Part shown: piece after piece, positions 8,515-17,668 of the stretch
How the letters are laid out: each line of letters opens with the position of its first letter
How positions within the stretch are numbered: position 1 is the first letter of the stretch
NCBI RefSeq assembly: GCF_003054195.1
Contig: NZ_QBKP01000011.1
Coordinates: forward strand, 1 to 64,000
Length of the DNA stretch: 64,000 bases
Origin: Gemmobacter caeni
Lineage (GTDB): Bacteria; Pseudomonadota; Alphaproteobacteria; Rhodobacterales; Rhodobacteraceae
Direction of reading: 5' to 3'
The notes under the pieces: model-generated
Told to the model about the DNA's origin: nothing
Seen by the model: the letters and a program-made list of their open reading frames with translations, nothing else
Databases searched by the model: none
Program-made: the position numbers and the translations under genes

Positions 8515-10077
8515 TTATTCTTTCACTTCAAGCTGAAGGAAGCCCAGCGTGTTGAAGCGCGCAGCATGAAGCGGTTCCGGCAGGGTCACGCGGTCGGTAT
8601 TGTAGCCCATCAACTGCACCGGCTCGTAGATCGGGGCATAGGGATACAGCGAGTTGATATACTCGTGATAAGCCCTGAAGTTCGCCTCGCGTTCGGCCGA
8701 GTTCTTGGCCCCCGTCATCGCCGCCGCCTTCAGCTCTTCCGCCTTGGGATCATTCAGCATCGAGATGTTGGGATAATAAAGCCGCTCGCCGCTGAAGAAC
8801 CACTCCAGGATGTCGGCATTGTCCCAAAGATAGGTGCGCACTGCCAGCTGCTGTTCGCCGGTCTTGTATTGGTCGCGGATCGCCGCATTGTCGAAGGTCA
8901 GGATTTCGGCCTCAAGCCCCACCGCCTTCAGCTGCGCCTGCACCACTTCCGACAGGCGGCGGAAGATGCTGTCCGACTGGGTCCACAGCGTCACTTTCAG
9001 CTTCTCGCCGCCTTTTTCGCGGATGCCGTCAGCCCCTTTCGCCCAGCCCGCGTCATCCAGTGCCTTGTTGGCGCGCTCGGGGTCATAGGTCATGCGGTAT
9101 TCCGGCGCGATCTGCGATTCCGGCAGCGCCGAAATCAGGAAGCCATCGGCCGCCTTGCCCCGCCCACCAAACACCGCCTCGACGATTTCCTGCCGGTTGA
9201 TGGCAAAGGCCACCGCCTCGCGCACCTTGATGTCATCGAAGGGCGGCTTGGTCACGTTGATCGGCATGTAGACAAGATCGGTGCCCGGCAGTTCCAGCAA
9301 TTTCAGATTGCCGCTGCCTTCGACCTCGCCCACGAAATCGGTGGGCACGTTCATCAGCATGTCGACGCCGCCGGTCTTCAGTTCAAGGAACGCAGTCGAG
9401 GCTTCGGCGATTTCCCGCAGGGTCAGCGTTTCGATCTTGGCCGGATGGCCGGTCGCATCACCCGGTCCCCATGCGTAATCGTCATTGCGCAGCAGAACGG
9501 TCTGATTGCCGATCTCGAAGCTGTCCAGCTTGAACGGCCCGGTGCCGACCACCTCGGCCACACCGAATTCCTCCCCCAGCTCGGTGAAGGCGGCCGGATC
9601 GGGGATCGAGGCATAGACCGTCGACAGGTTGTAAAGCAGGTTCGGCTCGGGCCGTTTCATCACGAATTTGACTTCGGTATCCGAAACCACCTCGGCGTGG
9701 TCGATGGCGTCGAACAGATACTCGTTCTCGGACCCCTTATACAGCGGAAGCCAGTCGACAACGGTCTGCGCCGTGAACGGGGTGCCGTTGTGGAAGGTGA
9801 CACCGGGCTTCAGCTTGAAGGTCCAGGTCATGCCATCCGGCGCTTCTTCCCAGCTTTCGGCGAGGTTCGGCACATATTGCAGGTTCTCGTCCTTGGCGAC
9901 GAGACGGTCATACATCAGCCAGGCGCCAACCGACAGCAGCGTCGCCGATACCGGATTGTACGAGGTGGCGCCCGTCTCGTTCTGCGAGAGGACGGCAACA
10001 ACGTCCTGTGCCTGTGCGGGCACCATCAGCCCACCGGCAAGGGCCGTTCCAAGCAGCAACTTTCCAAGGGATTTCAT
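8515..10077 (-). CDS. Peptide/nickel-type ABC transporter substrate-binding protein (SBP family 5)
   Basis: This 520-aa secreted protein has a clear signal peptide (MKSLGKLLLGTALAGG, cleavage after AQA). The mature part follows SBP family 5: LAESWEEAPDGMTWTFKLKPGVTFHNG, TGPFKLDSF, FDDIKVREAVAFAINRQEI and a C-terminal YAPIYEPV segment. It delivers substrate to the DppBCDF-type proteins encoded downstream. Family members bind di- and oligopeptides, modified amino acids, opines, nickel or glutathione, so the ligand cannot be read from sequence. The racemase/acyltransferase/M81 context suggests a peptide or amino-acid derivative. Confidence 0.9.
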   Translation of the reverse strand: MKSLGKLLLGTALAGGLMVPAQAQDVVAVLSQNETGATSYNPVSATLLSVGAWLMYDRLVAKDENLQYVPNLAESWEEAPDGMTWTFKLKPGVTFHNGTPFTAQTVVDWLPLYKGSENEYLFDAIDHAEVVSDTEVKFVMKRPEPNLLYNLSTVYASIPDPAAFTELGEEFGVAEVVGTGPFKLDSFEIGNQTVLLRNDDYAWGPGDATGHPAKIETLTLREIAEASTAFLELKTGGVDMLMNVPTDFVGEVEGSGNLKLLELPGTDLVYMPINVTKPPFDDIKVREAVAFAINRQEIVEAVFGGRGKAADGFLISALPESQIAPEYRMTYDPERANKALDDAGWAKGADGIREKGGEKLKVTLWTQSDSIFRRLSEVVQAQLKAVGLEAEILTFDNAAIRDQYKTGEQQLAVRTYLWDNADILEWFFSGERLYYPNISMLNDPKAEELKAAAMTGAKNSAEREANFRAYHEYINSLYPYAPIYEPVQLMGYNTDRVTLPEPLHAARFNTLGFLQLEVKE

Positions 10078-10139
10078 ACGGACTTTCCTTCCTGTTGAGA
10101 CGCCGGTTCCGGTTCAGGCCGGCCGGCTTTGTTAAAGCG

Positions 10140-11057
10140 TCACCTCTGGTGACCCACGAATTGCTGATAGTGGCGGCTGATCGCGTTCAGGCGCGCTTCG
10201 ATACCGGGGCCCAGCTCTCCGAAGATCCGGTCGACGAGCAGGTTGATCAGACCTGCAATCTGGCCGGTGGCATCCCAGTAATGGTTGAAATCGGTCTCGA
10301 CCCGCAGCACCTCGTCGGCGACCTCGGTCGCCCAGCCGCAATAGGGATCGGTGATCAATGTCACCGGAATGCCCTGTGCCCTGGCTGCCTTGGCAAGATC
10401 ATAGGCAAGACGCGAGTAGCGCCGCGTCTCGATGATGACCAGCGCGGTGTTCGCCGGCTCATCCAGAAACACCTCGGCAAAATGGCCGCTGTCCAGGGCC
10501 AGCGACGTGACACGCGGGCGCAGATAGCTCAGGTTATGGGCCATGTATTGCGCCAGACCGCGTTCGGTCTGGAAGCCTGCGATCTGCACATGGCCGACCG
10601 TGGCAAGACGCCGGGCGCACCGCGCGAACTCTGGCCCCGCCGCCGTTTCATGGTTGCGCATGACGGCATGGATTTCGCGCTCCAGCGCGGCGGTGCCGCC
10701 ATCGGCCTTGCTGCCCTCGCTGCGGGCAAAGCGTTCGGCCAGTGCCACCCCCTTCAGCCAGGGGCTGTCGCTGACGGCGGCAATCGCCTTCAGATCAGCC
10801 TCAGCCTTCAGCGCCTCTTTCATCTCTTTCAGGTTGCGATAGTCCAGAGCCCGTGCAAGGCGCCCGATCGACACTTCCGAAACCCTGATCCGGGCGGCGA
10901 GGCTGGCTGCGGTTTCAAATGGCAGGTCGGCTATATGGTTCAGCAGATAGGCCGCGATTGCGCGTTCAACCGGGGTGCCGGTGCCCAGAATCGCCTCAAG
11001 CCGGGCGTGCAGGCCTGTTCCTTCGGCTTGTTCCATCGGCTTCCCCAAGGCGTTCAA
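10140..11057 (-). CDS. RpiR/MurR-family transcriptional regulator
   Basis: The product (305 aa) has an N-terminal RpiR helix-turn-helix (about residues 20-90: IAAYLLNHIADLPFETAASLAARIRVSEVSIGRLARAL) given here only as a guide to position, with key residues SEVSIGRLARAL. A SIS domain follows (about residues 125-290), with an effector pocket around GFQTERGLAQYMAH and VIIETRRYSRL. RpiR regulators usually sense a phosphosugar, but relatives control amino-sugar and amino-acid genes. The gene is first in the minus-strand transporter block and divergent from the racemase gene, so the 223-bp gap is its likely control region. The family call is secure, the ligand is not. Confidence 0.85.
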   Translation of the reverse strand: MNALGKPMEQAEGTGLHARLEAILGTGTPVERAIAAYLLNHIADLPFETAASLAARIRVSEVSIGRLARALDYRNLKEMKEALKAEADLKAIAAVSDSPWLKGVALAERFARSEGSKADGGTAALEREIHAVMRNHETAAGPEFARCARRLATVGHVQIAGFQTERGLAQYMAHNLSYLRPRVTSLALDSGHFAEVFLDEPANTALVIIETRRYSRLAYDLAKAARAQGIPVTLITDPYCGWATEVADEVLRVETDFNHYWDATGQIAGLINLLVDRIFGELGPGIEARLNAISRHYQQFVGHQR

Positions 11058-11138
11058 GGGCCGGAGCGTCCCTTTGCCGAAAGGGCCGCGCCTGCGGTTG
11101 CTCAGTGCTTCAGTCCGCTTGGAATCGACAATGACAGC

Positions 11139-11173
11139 AAACTAACATTCGGTCAATCTTGACCGTAAACTAA
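11139..11173. promoter_or_regulatory. Candidate operator: 16-bp perfect palindrome flanked by AAACTAA direct repeats
   Basis: CGGTCAA (11150-11156) and TTGACCG (11159-11165) form a perfect inverted repeat around TC. The heptamer AAACTAA stands on both sides (11139-11145 and 11167-11173). The site lies between the divergent RpiR and racemase genes, 82 bp from the regulator start and 115 bp from the racemase start. It is inferred to be the binding site of the adjacent RpiR protein, and no experimental consensus supports this. Confidence 0.5.
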
Positions 11174-11280
11174 AAATGGATTTCTCTGAGCCGGTCGGCG
11201 CGCCCGGAGTACCGTGCATCCCGAGTGCCTGAACCCGGCCAAACCCGTCGCGGGAAACCCCGTTTCGTAAAGGAAGACCC

Positions 11281-12414
11281 ATGCCGCTTTCGCCTCTCCG
11301 CGAACCTCTGGTGATCGACTCGGCCGAGTTGCGGCTGATTGAATTGCCACTGTTGCAACCCTTCACCATTGCCACGGGCACCATGGTCCGGAAGGTCATG
11401 CCGATTCTGGTGCTGCGCGGCGGCGGACACGAGGGCTATGCCGAGGGCGTCGCCGATGTGCTGCCCGATTACCTGCCCGAAACGCTCGCCTCTTCCATGA
11501 TGATGCTGCGCGACGTGTTCCTGCCGCAGGTCGTGGGCAAGAGCTTTGCCAATCCGCAGGAAATCGAACGTCTGTTCCGGCCCTGGCGAGATCACCAGAT
11601 GGCCAAGGCGACGGTCGAGATGGCGTTCTGGGATCTGTGGGCCAAGGTGCAGGGGCTGCCCCTGTGGCAGGCTCTGGGCGGCACCCGGTCCGAGATCGAG
11701 GTGGGTGTTTCACTGGGCATCAAGGATATTCCGCGCACGTTGCGGGATGTCGAGATTCATGTGCAGCAAGGTTATCGCCGCATCAAGCTGAAGGTGATGC
11801 CGGGCCATGACCTGAAGCTGCTCGATGCGGTGCGCGCGGACTTTCCCGATACTCACCTGACCATCGACGCGAATTGCTGCTACACGCTGGCCGATATGCC
11901 GGTGCTGCGTCGCATGGATGACTATGCGTTGGACTATATCGAACAGCCGCTGGCCTGGAATGACCTGCATGATCATGTGCGGCTGCAGGCGGCGCTGCGA
12001 ACCCCGATCTGTCTGGACGAATGCATCCGTACGCTGCCCGACTGCCGCAAGGCACTGGTCTCTGATGCGGGCCGGGTGATCAATATCAAGGTCGGGCGAC
12101 TGGGGGGCCATACCGTTGCCAAACAGGTGCATGACCTGTGCCTGTCCCATGACGTGCCGGTCTGGTGCGGTGGCATGCTGGAGGCCGGGATCGGCCGGGC
12201 CCATAACATCCACCTTTGCACGCTGGAACAATTTTCGCGGCCGGGCGACACCTCGTCATCGTCGCGCTATTTCGAGCGCGACATTGTGGTCGAAAAGCTT
12301 GAAACGGAAAACGGCCTGATGCCGATACCGCGGAATGGGGCAGGGATCGGTGTCACGATGGACTGGGATTTCCTGGACAGCATCTCGACTTCGGTTCAGG
12401 CGTTCCCGGCATGA
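11281..12414 (+). CDS. Enolase-superfamily N-acylamino-acid racemase / o-succinylbenzoate synthase-like (NSAR/OSBS)
   Basis: This 377-aa protein has the complete muconate-lactonizing-type active site: Lys169-x-Lys171 (IKLKV), metal ligands Asp196 (IDAN), Glu221 (EQPL) and Asp246 (LDEC), and Lys270 (NIKVGRLGG). These match the paired lysines and Asp/Glu/Asp set of the NSAR/OSBS group, which racemise N-succinyl or N-acetyl amino acids or make o-succinylbenzoate. There are no menaquinone genes nearby. A GNAT acyltransferase follows with a 4-bp overlap, which points to amino-acid racemisation. The start is supported by AAGGA upstream of 11281. Dipeptide epimerase is an alternative, since the family is closely related. 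Confidence 0.8.
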   Translation: MPLSPLREPLVIDSAELRLIELPLLQPFTIATGTMVRKVMPILVLRGGGHEGYAEGVADVLPDYLPETLASSMMMLRDVFLPQVVGKSFANPQEIERLFRPWRDHQMAKATVEMAFWDLWAKVQGLPLWQALGGTRSEIEVGVSLGIKDIPRTLRDVEIHVQQGYRRIKLKVMPGHDLKLLDAVRADFPDTHLTIDANCCYTLADMPVLRRMDDYALDYIEQPLAWNDLHDHVRLQAALRTPICLDECIRTLPDCRKALVSDAGRVINIKVGRLGGHTVAKQVHDLCLSHDVPVWCGGMLEAGIGRAHNIHLCTLEQFSRPGDTSSSSRYFERDIVVEKLETENGLMPIPRNGAGIGVTMDWDFLDSISTSVQAFPA

Positions 12415-13097
12415 TCACCTATCGCGACCTGCACGGTCTGGCCGAGTTTCAGGCCGCTTATGACCTGCAACACTCTGTCTGGGGGATGGATGATCTGGCG
12501 GACCCGCCGGACCTGCTGATGGTGGTCCAATCCGAGGGGGGCATTGTCGCCGGCGCCTTCGACGGGGAGCGGCTGGCCGGGTATGTCTTCGGGTTTCCGA
12601 CTGCCGATCCCGCCGTGCAGCACAGCCACCGGCTTGCCGTGCTGCCCGAATATCGCGGGCAGGGGCTGGGCGTGGCGCTGAAGGCCTATCAGAAAGACTG
12701 GTGCCAGTCGCGCGGCATTCGCCGCATCCGCTGGACCTATGACCCGCTGATGACGCGCAATGCCAATCTCAACATCAATAACCTCGGGGCCTTTGGCACG
12801 GGTTATCTGGTCAATTACTACGGATCGGGTGGCAGCTATCAGGGCGGCGTCGAAAGTGACCGCGTGGTCGCCGAACTGTTCGTGACAGGGCGCCCCGAAG
12901 TGCGGGCCGAGGACAGGGTTGCCGTGGTGCCGGATTTTCACAGGCTGCTGCGCAGTGACGAAGCTGCCGCCCGCGCTGCCCGCACCGAAGGTCGCCTGGC
13001 CATGCAAAGCCGCTTTGAGGCGGGCCTGCAAATCATCGGCTTCGATCCGGGGTGCAGCACCTATATCTTCGGCCGGCTTCTGCCCGAAGTCGCCTGA
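12411..13097 (+). CDS. GNAT-superfamily acyltransferase (COG3375-like), probable amino-acid N-acyltransferase
   Basis: This 228-aa protein carries a GNAT fold with the acyl-CoA loop HSHRLAVLPEYRGQGLGVALK (about residues 70-90; R/Q-x-x-G-x-G/A pattern RGQGLG) and the COG3375 signature TYDPLMTRNANLNINNLGA. It overlaps the racemase gene by ATGA, so the two are translationally coupled. In Geobacillus a similar pair, a succinyl-CoA:D-amino acid N-succinyltransferase with NSAR, converts D- to L-amino acids before desuccinylation. The same role is inferred here. Whether the acyl donor is succinyl- or acetyl-CoA cannot be told. Confidence 0.75.
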   Translation: MITYRDLHGLAEFQAAYDLQHSVWGMDDLADPPDLLMVVQSEGGIVAGAFDGERLAGYVFGFPTADPAVQHSHRLAVLPEYRGQGLGVALKAYQKDWCQSRGIRRIRWTYDPLMTRNANLNINNLGAFGTGYLVNYYGSGGSYQGGVESDRVVAELFVTGRPEVRAEDRVAVVPDFHRLLRSDEAAARAARTEGRLAMQSRFEAGLQIIGFDPGCSTYIFGRLLPEVA

Positions 13098-13215
13098 CCG
13101 GATCGGCAGTCGCCCACGTGCTTTCCCTTCAGGATGGCACCATAGTCAGCCTGCACTGCCTGACGCGTTTCCCGATGTCGCCGCCCGGTGCAGATCGCCT
13201 GGGTGCGCGCGGGGG

Positions 13216-14334
13216 TTACAGCAGCGGACGGGCGGTTGCACCCGCCATCTCTTCCGTGGCACGCGCCGGTCGCGCGCCCGTGCCGGAGGCGGGCAGGCGC
13301 TTGCCCGACGCCGTGTCGAAGAGGTGCAGCGCACCAGCGCGGATCGCAAGATGAACCGCGTCGGACAGTGCCACATCGGGGGCCACGGCAAGCGTCAGCG
13401 GCTGGCCCTCGACATGGCCATGTACCAGACGCTGCGCGCCCAGTTCCTCGATGAAATCGACGCGGAAGGGCAGGCCGTCGGCGGCAAGATACAGGTCTTC
13501 GGCCCGTACACCGGCGGTCACCTGCCCTTGCGCGGCAGTATTCACGCCCAGGGGCAGATCTGCCCCGCCGATATGAAGCCGCGTGCCTCGAATCTCGGCG
13601 TCGAGCAGGTTCATCGCGGGCGAACCGATGAAGCTCGCCACGAAGGTCGACGCAGGGGTGTGATAGATGTCCAGCGGGGCACCGACCTGTTCGATCCGGC
13701 CCGCATTCAGCACGACCAGCCGGTCGGCCAGCGTCATTGCCTCAAGCTGGTCATGGGTCACATAAAGCGAGGTGGTCCCCAGACGCTTTTGCAACCGCCG
13801 GATTTCGCCGCGCATCGAGACGCGCAGCTTGGCATCGAGGTTCGACAGCGGCTCGTCGAACAGGAAAGCGGCGGGTTGGCGCACCACGGCGCGGCCCATC
13901 GCCACGCGCTGCCGCTGCCCGCCCGACAGCGCGCGCGGCTTGCGGTCCAGATAGGGGCCAAGCTCCAGCATGCGGGCGGCTTCGGCCACGCGGGTCGCGA
14001 TTTCGGTCGGGGGCGTGCGGCGGTTCTTCAATCCGTAGGCCATGTTCTCGCGCACCGTCATATGCGGGTAAAGCGCGTAGTTCTGGAACACCATGGCGAT
14101 GTCACGGTCGGCCGGGTCTACCCCGTTCACCAGCCGGTCACCGATGCGCACCTCGCCTCCGGTAATATCCTCCAGCCCGGCCACCATGCGCAGCAGCGTG
14201 GATTTCCCGCAGCCGGACGGCCCGACCAGCACGATGAACTCGCCATCGCGGATCGACAGGTTGATGTCGGACACCGAAGGCGCCGAAGCGCCGGGATAGG
14301 TCTTGGACACGTTGCTGATGTCGATGGAGGCCAT
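13216..14334 (-). CDS. ugpC: ABC transporter ATPase for sn-glycerol-3-phosphate (UgpC/MsmX type)
   Basis: This 372-aa ATPase has Walker [10 protein letters not shown], signature [14 protein letters not shown], Walker [18 protein letters not shown] and H-loop YVTHDQLEA. The C-terminal OB-type regulatory domain (about residues 235-355) is as in UgpC/MalK. A GTG (14337) and an ATG (14334) are both possible starts. The ATG gives a TGATG overlap with ugpE and is used here. It is the last gene of the ugpBAEC block and its identity rests on that context, because CUT1 ATPases are often shared by several sugar importers. Confidence 0.85.
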   Translation of the reverse strand: MASIDISNVSKTYPGASAPSVSDINLSIRDGEFIVLVGPSGCGKSTLLRMVAGLEDITGGEVRIGDRLVNGVDPADRDIAMVFQNYALYPHMTVRENMAYGLKNRRTPPTEIATRVAEAARMLELGPYLDRKPRALSGGQRQRVAMGRAVVRQPAAFLFDEPLSNLDAKLRVSMRGEIRRLQKRLGTTSLYVTHDQLEAMTLADRLVVLNAGRIEQVGAPLDIYHTPASTFVASFIGSPAMNLLDAEIRGTRLHIGGADLPLGVNTAAQGQVTAGVRAEDLYLAADGLPFRVDFIEELGAQRLVHGHVEGQPLTLAVAPDVALSDAVHLAIRAGALHLFDTASGKRLPASGTGARPARATEEMAGATARPLL

Positions 14335-15176
14335 CACTTGTCACTTTCCGTCAGGCCCTTGATGAACCAGCGCTGGAACACCACCACCACCAGAACGGGC
14401 GGGGCGAGGGCCAGAATGGCAAGGGCGAAGGCTTCGTTGTAATCAGGGATCTGGCTGCCGACCCAGACTTGCAGGATCTGCTTGATGCCGCGCATCAGCG
14501 TGAAGAACCGCTCTTCCGTGGTCATCAGCATCGGCCAGAGGTACTGGTTCCAGCCGTAGACGAACATGATGATGAAAATGGCCGCCATCATCGTGCGCGA
14601 CAGCGGGATCAGCACGTCGATCAGGAACTTGAAGGGCCCGGCGCCGTCGATCCGCGCCGCCTCCAGCAATTCATCGGGCACGGATTTGAAGAACTGCCGG
14701 AAATAGAAGGTGCCGGTGGCAGAGGCCAGAAGCGGCACGATCAGCCCGGTATAGCTGTTCAGCAGGCCCAGATCGGACATCACCTGATAGGAGGGCATGA
14801 TCCGCACCTCCAGCGGCAGCAGCAGCGTGGTGAAGATGATCCAGAACAGGAAGCTGGCGAAGCGGAACCGGAAATAGACCAGCGCATAGGCCGCCGCCAT
14901 CGACAGCACGATCTTGCCGACCGCAAAGCCGATGCCAAGGATCAGCGAGTTCATCATCATGCGTGTTCCGGTCACCTGCCCGGTAAAGCCGCCCTGCCGG
15001 GTCAGCACGGTCGCATAGGTCTCGGCCCCGTGGCCGCCGGGGGTCAGGAACAGGCCGTGGCTGTGGATCTCGACCGCCGTATGGGTCGAGGTCATCACGG
15101 CCACGGCAACCGGCAACACCATGAACAGCGTGCCGAGGATCAGGACGAAATGGTCGAAGGGGCGAACGCGGTTCAT
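14334..15176 (-). CDS. ugpE: sn-glycerol-3-phosphate ABC transporter permease UgpE
   Basis: This 280-aa CUT1 permease has about six TM helices and the EAA loop ([25 protein letters not shown], conserved residues EAARIDGAG). The N-terminal [17 protein letters not shown] helix and the C-terminal [22 protein letters not shown] are typical of UgpE. It starts 4 bp after ugpA and overlaps ugpC. Confidence 0.85.
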   Translation of the reverse strand: MNRVRPFDHFVLILGTLFMVLPVAVAVMTSTHTAVEIHSHGLFLTPGGHGAETYATVLTRQGGFTGQVTGTRMMMNSLILGIGFAVGKIVLSMAAAYALVYFRFRFASFLFWIIFTTLLLPLEVRIMPSYQVMSDLGLLNSYTGLIVPLLASATGTFYFRQFFKSVPDELLEAARIDGAGPFKFLIDVLIPLSRTMMAAIFIIMFVYGWNQYLWPMLMTTEERFFTLMRGIKQILQVWVGSQIPDYNEAFALAILALAPPVLVVVVFQRWFIKGLTESDK

Positions 15177-15180
15177 GGGG

Positions 15181-16131
15181 TCATCCGTAATGCACGCGGC
15201 GTTCCAGCCAGCGGAACTGCACCAGTGTCAGCCCCAGCACGACCACCATCAGGATCACCGATTGCGCCGCCGATCCGCCGATGTCATTGCCGCGGAACCC
15301 GTCGTTATAGACTTTGTAGACAAGGGTGATCGGGTTGTTGGCGGGTTTGTCCTTCACCATCACGTCGATCACGGCGAAGGTGTCGAACAGCGCATAGGTG
15401 ATGTTGATGATCAGCAGGAAGAAGGCGGTCGGCGCCAGCAGTGGCAGGATGGCGGTCCGGAACCGGGTGAAGCCGTTCTTGCAGTCGATCACCGCCGCCT
15501 CGCGCACCGAGGCCGGGATGCCCTGAAGCCCCGACAGGAAGAAGATGAAGTTGTAGGGCACCTGCTTCCAGACCGAGACGAGGATCATGGCGAAGGCGGT
15601 ATCCCAATAATTGATGCCGACCTGCATGTTCCAGCCGAACTGTGCGGCCAGCGTCACGAAGGGGCCGATATGCTGGTCGAAGAGCATCATCCCCATCAGC
15701 CCGGCAACCGGCGGCGCCACCGCATAGACGGAAATCAGCGCCGTGCGGTAGGTGGACCGGCCCCGGATCACCTTGTCGGCCTTGACGGCGAACAACAGGC
15801 CCAGCCCCAGCGAAAGGGCGGTGACAAGGGCGGTGAACAGTGTGGTGAAGCCAGCAATGCGGCGATATTCGGCAGATCCCAGCGCGTCGCGGTAATTGTC
15901 CAGCCCGACAAAGCTGGCGCCAAAGCCGAACGGGTCTTCCAGATAGAAGGACGAGGTGATGGCCTGCGCCGAAGGCCAATAGAAAAACACGAAGATCACC
16001 GCCAGTTGCGGCAGAAGGAACAGCCAGGGCAGCAGCGGCCGGTCGAACTGCACACGTTTTGCCGGCTCGGCCGGGCGCCGGGGTTTGCGTCGCGGGCGGG
16101 CGGCGCCGGTCGGTTGGGTCACATCGGTCAT
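15181..16131 (-). CDS. ugpA: sn-glycerol-3-phosphate ABC transporter permease UgpA
   Basis: This 316-aa permease has an Arg/Pro-rich cytoplasmic N-terminus, the first helix LLPWLFLLPQLAVIFVFFYWP, FGFGASFVGLDNYRDAL and the EAA loop (VREAAVIDCKNGFTRFRTAI). The ATG at 16131 is chosen because an upstream in-frame ATG at 16179 would put the start inside the strong hairpin at 16163-16188. It forms the channel with UgpE. Confidence 0.85.
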   Translation of the reverse strand: MTDVTQPTGAARPRRKPRRPAEPAKRVQFDRPLLPWLFLLPQLAVIFVFFYWPSAQAITSSFYLEDPFGFGASFVGLDNYRDALGSAEYRRIAGFTTLFTALVTALSLGLGLLFAVKADKVIRGRSTYRTALISVYAVAPPVAGLMGMMLFDQHIGPFVTLAAQFGWNMQVGINYWDTAFAMILVSVWKQVPYNFIFFLSGLQGIPASVREAAVIDCKNGFTRFRTAILPLLAPTAFFLLIINITYALFDTFAVIDVMVKDKPANNPITLVYKVYNDGFRGNDIGGSAAQSVILMVVVLGLTLVQFRWLERRVHYG

Positions 16132-16162
16132 CGGCGCTTTCGCAGGGTCATCAATGCGGAAA

Positions 16163-16188
16163 GCCGGGCCCATCGACATGGGCCCGGC
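16163..16188 (-). promoter_or_regulatory. Strong intergenic hairpin between ugpB and ugpA
   Basis: GCCGGGCCCAT (16163-16173) and ATGGGCCCGGC (16178-16188) form a perfect 11-bp stem around the tetraloop CGAC, with no following T-run. Such stems after a binding-protein gene are known to protect the upstream mRNA and reduce distal expression, giving more binding protein than permease. That role is inferred here. Confidence 0.7.
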
Positions 16189-16206
16189 AAGAAAGCACGG
16201 CGGGCC

Positions 16207-17505
16207 TTAGCCCGAGGTCTTGGCGAAACGGGCCAGCAACTCGTTGCCTTCAGTCTCGATGGCCTTGAACGCGTCCTCGACAGTGGTTTCGCCCGAGAAC
16301 AGTTTGTTGAACTCGCGCTCCTCGATCACGCGGATCTGCGGATAGAAGCCCAGACGATAGCCTTTCGACCATTCACCTTGCGGCAGCATGAGCTGCTTGA
16401 TGCCCACTTCGGCCTGCGGATGCTGGTCATACCAGCCGTCGGCCTTCGACTTCTCGTAGGCGGCGGTGGTGATGGCGACATAGCCGGTGGCCTGATGGTA
16501 GAAGGCCTGAATCTCGGTCGAGGTCAGGAAGCTGAAGAAATCAGCGGTACACTTGTTCTCAGCTTCCGGCTTGCCCGAGAAGGCGAACAGGGCGGCGCCC
16601 CCGATGAAAGAGGATTTGTTGCCGTCGGCGACGGTTTCGTCATAGGGCATGAAATCGGCCGAGAACGGCATGGTGGCGGTCTTCGACAGCCCGCCGAACG
16701 ACCCGGACGAGCCGATCCAGAACGCGACCTTGCCTTCCTCGAACGGCTTCTGGTTGTCCGACCAGCCCGCGCCGTAGAAGCCCAGCCAGCCCTTGTCGTG
16801 CCAGTCTTTCACGCGGGTCCAGAAGGCGATCATTTCCGGCGCGGTGGCGCGCAGTTCGGTGCCGTCAAAGCTGTCGTAGCCATTGGCATTGGTCGCCATC
16901 TGGACATTGTTGCGCGAGAAGAAGTTCTCGAAGAACATCCAGGTCAGCTGGCTGGCGGTCAGCGGGATATAGCCCGCCTCTTTCAGCTTCGGCGCCACTT
17001 CCTCGAACTCGGCCCAGGTCTTCGGCGCGGTCACACCGGCCTTGGCCAGCGCCTCGTCGTTCACATACATGATCGGCGCGGAGGAATTGAACGGCATGCC
17101 GATAAACTTGCCCGAGGCATCGGCATAGAACCAGCGCACGCCCGGAATGAAGGCATCGCGGTCGAAGCTGTGGCCGTTCTGGGTCAGGATGTCCTCGGCC
17201 GCAATGGTCGCACCCTTGGCATTGATGATCGTCGCGGCGCCCGCGTCAAAGATCTGGATGACGTTCGGCTGCTCGCCCGAGCGGAAGGCCGCGATACCCG
17301 AGGCCAGCGCCTCTTCATAGGTGCCCTTGGAAACCGGGGTGATCGCGCAGCTTTGCTGGGCCGCGTTGAATTTCTCGGCGATCTGGTTGATCACCTGCTC
17401 GTTCGCGCCGCCCATGCCGTGCCACCAGGTGATCGGGGTCGCATCGGCCAGTGCCGCCTGTGCGGCAAGGCTCAGCGCTGCCGCCATCGCAAAAGTCGTT
17501 TTCAT
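16207..17505 (-). CDS. ugpB: sn-glycerol-3-phosphate ABC transporter substrate-binding protein UgpB
   Basis: This 432-aa periplasmic protein has a signal peptide (cleavage after ALA, residues 1-20). The mature sequence shows UgpB hallmarks: ITWWHGMGG, KGTYEEALASGIAAFRSGEQPN, IQIFDAGAATIINAKGAT and the ligand-pocket segment MPFNSSAPIMYVNDEAL. It is the first gene of ugpBAEC and brings glycerol-3-phosphate or glycerophosphodiesters to the permease. No ugpQ phosphodiesterase is seen in the operon. Confidence 0.9.
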   Translation of the reverse strand: MKTTFAMAAALSLAAQAALADATPITWWHGMGGANEQVINQIAEKFNAAQQSCAITPVSKGTYEEALASGIAAFRSGEQPNVIQIFDAGAATIINAKGATIAAEDILTQNGHSFDRDAFIPGVRWFYADASGKFIGMPFNSSAPIMYVNDEALAKAGVTAPKTWAEFEEVAPKLKEAGYIPLTASQLTWMFFENFFSRNNVQMATNANGYDSFDGTELRATAPEMIAFWTRVKDWHDKGWLGFYGAGWSDNQKPFEEGKVAFWIGSSGSFGGLSKTATMPFSADFMPYDETVADGNKSSFIGGAALFAFSGKPEAENKCTADFFSFLTSTEIQAFYHQATGYVAITTAAYEKSKADGWYDQHPQAEVGIKQLMLPQGEWSKGYRLGFYPQIRVIEEREFNKLFSGETTVEDAFKAIETEGNELLARFAKTSG

Positions 17506-17574
17506 CGGGTGTCCCCTGTCTTGTCGGTTTCACCGCGTCCTAAGGCCTTTGTGTAATGGGATGTTGACGGCTGT

Positions 17575-17592
17575 GTCCGAGATTTGTGACAG
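17575..17592 (-). promoter_or_regulatory. Candidate PHO box upstream of ugpB
   Basis: On the minus strand, 70-87 bp before the ugpB start, the sequence reads CTGTCAC-AAAT-CTCGGAC. The first half matches a PhoB half-site (CTGTCAT/C) almost fully. The second, at the expected 11-bp period, matches 4 of 7 positions. Phosphate control of ugp is known in rhizobia and enterics. Here it is inferred from the one good half-site. Confidence 0.4.
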
Positions 17593-17668
17593 GCCGCTGA
17601 ACTGCCAGGGCCGCGCGGGGCGCGGGATGACCCTTGTATCCGGGCCTCTGGCGGGGCAAGCATCAGCC

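Noticed and set aside
8398-10098. Plus-strand open frame of 566 codons opposite the binding protein
   Set aside because: The minus strand has a signal peptide and family 5 binding-protein motifs. The plus frame has none.
15121-17556. Plus-strand open frame of 811 codons across ugpA and ugpB
   Set aside because: Antisense to two clear transporter genes and composed of low-complexity His/Gly/Arg sequence.
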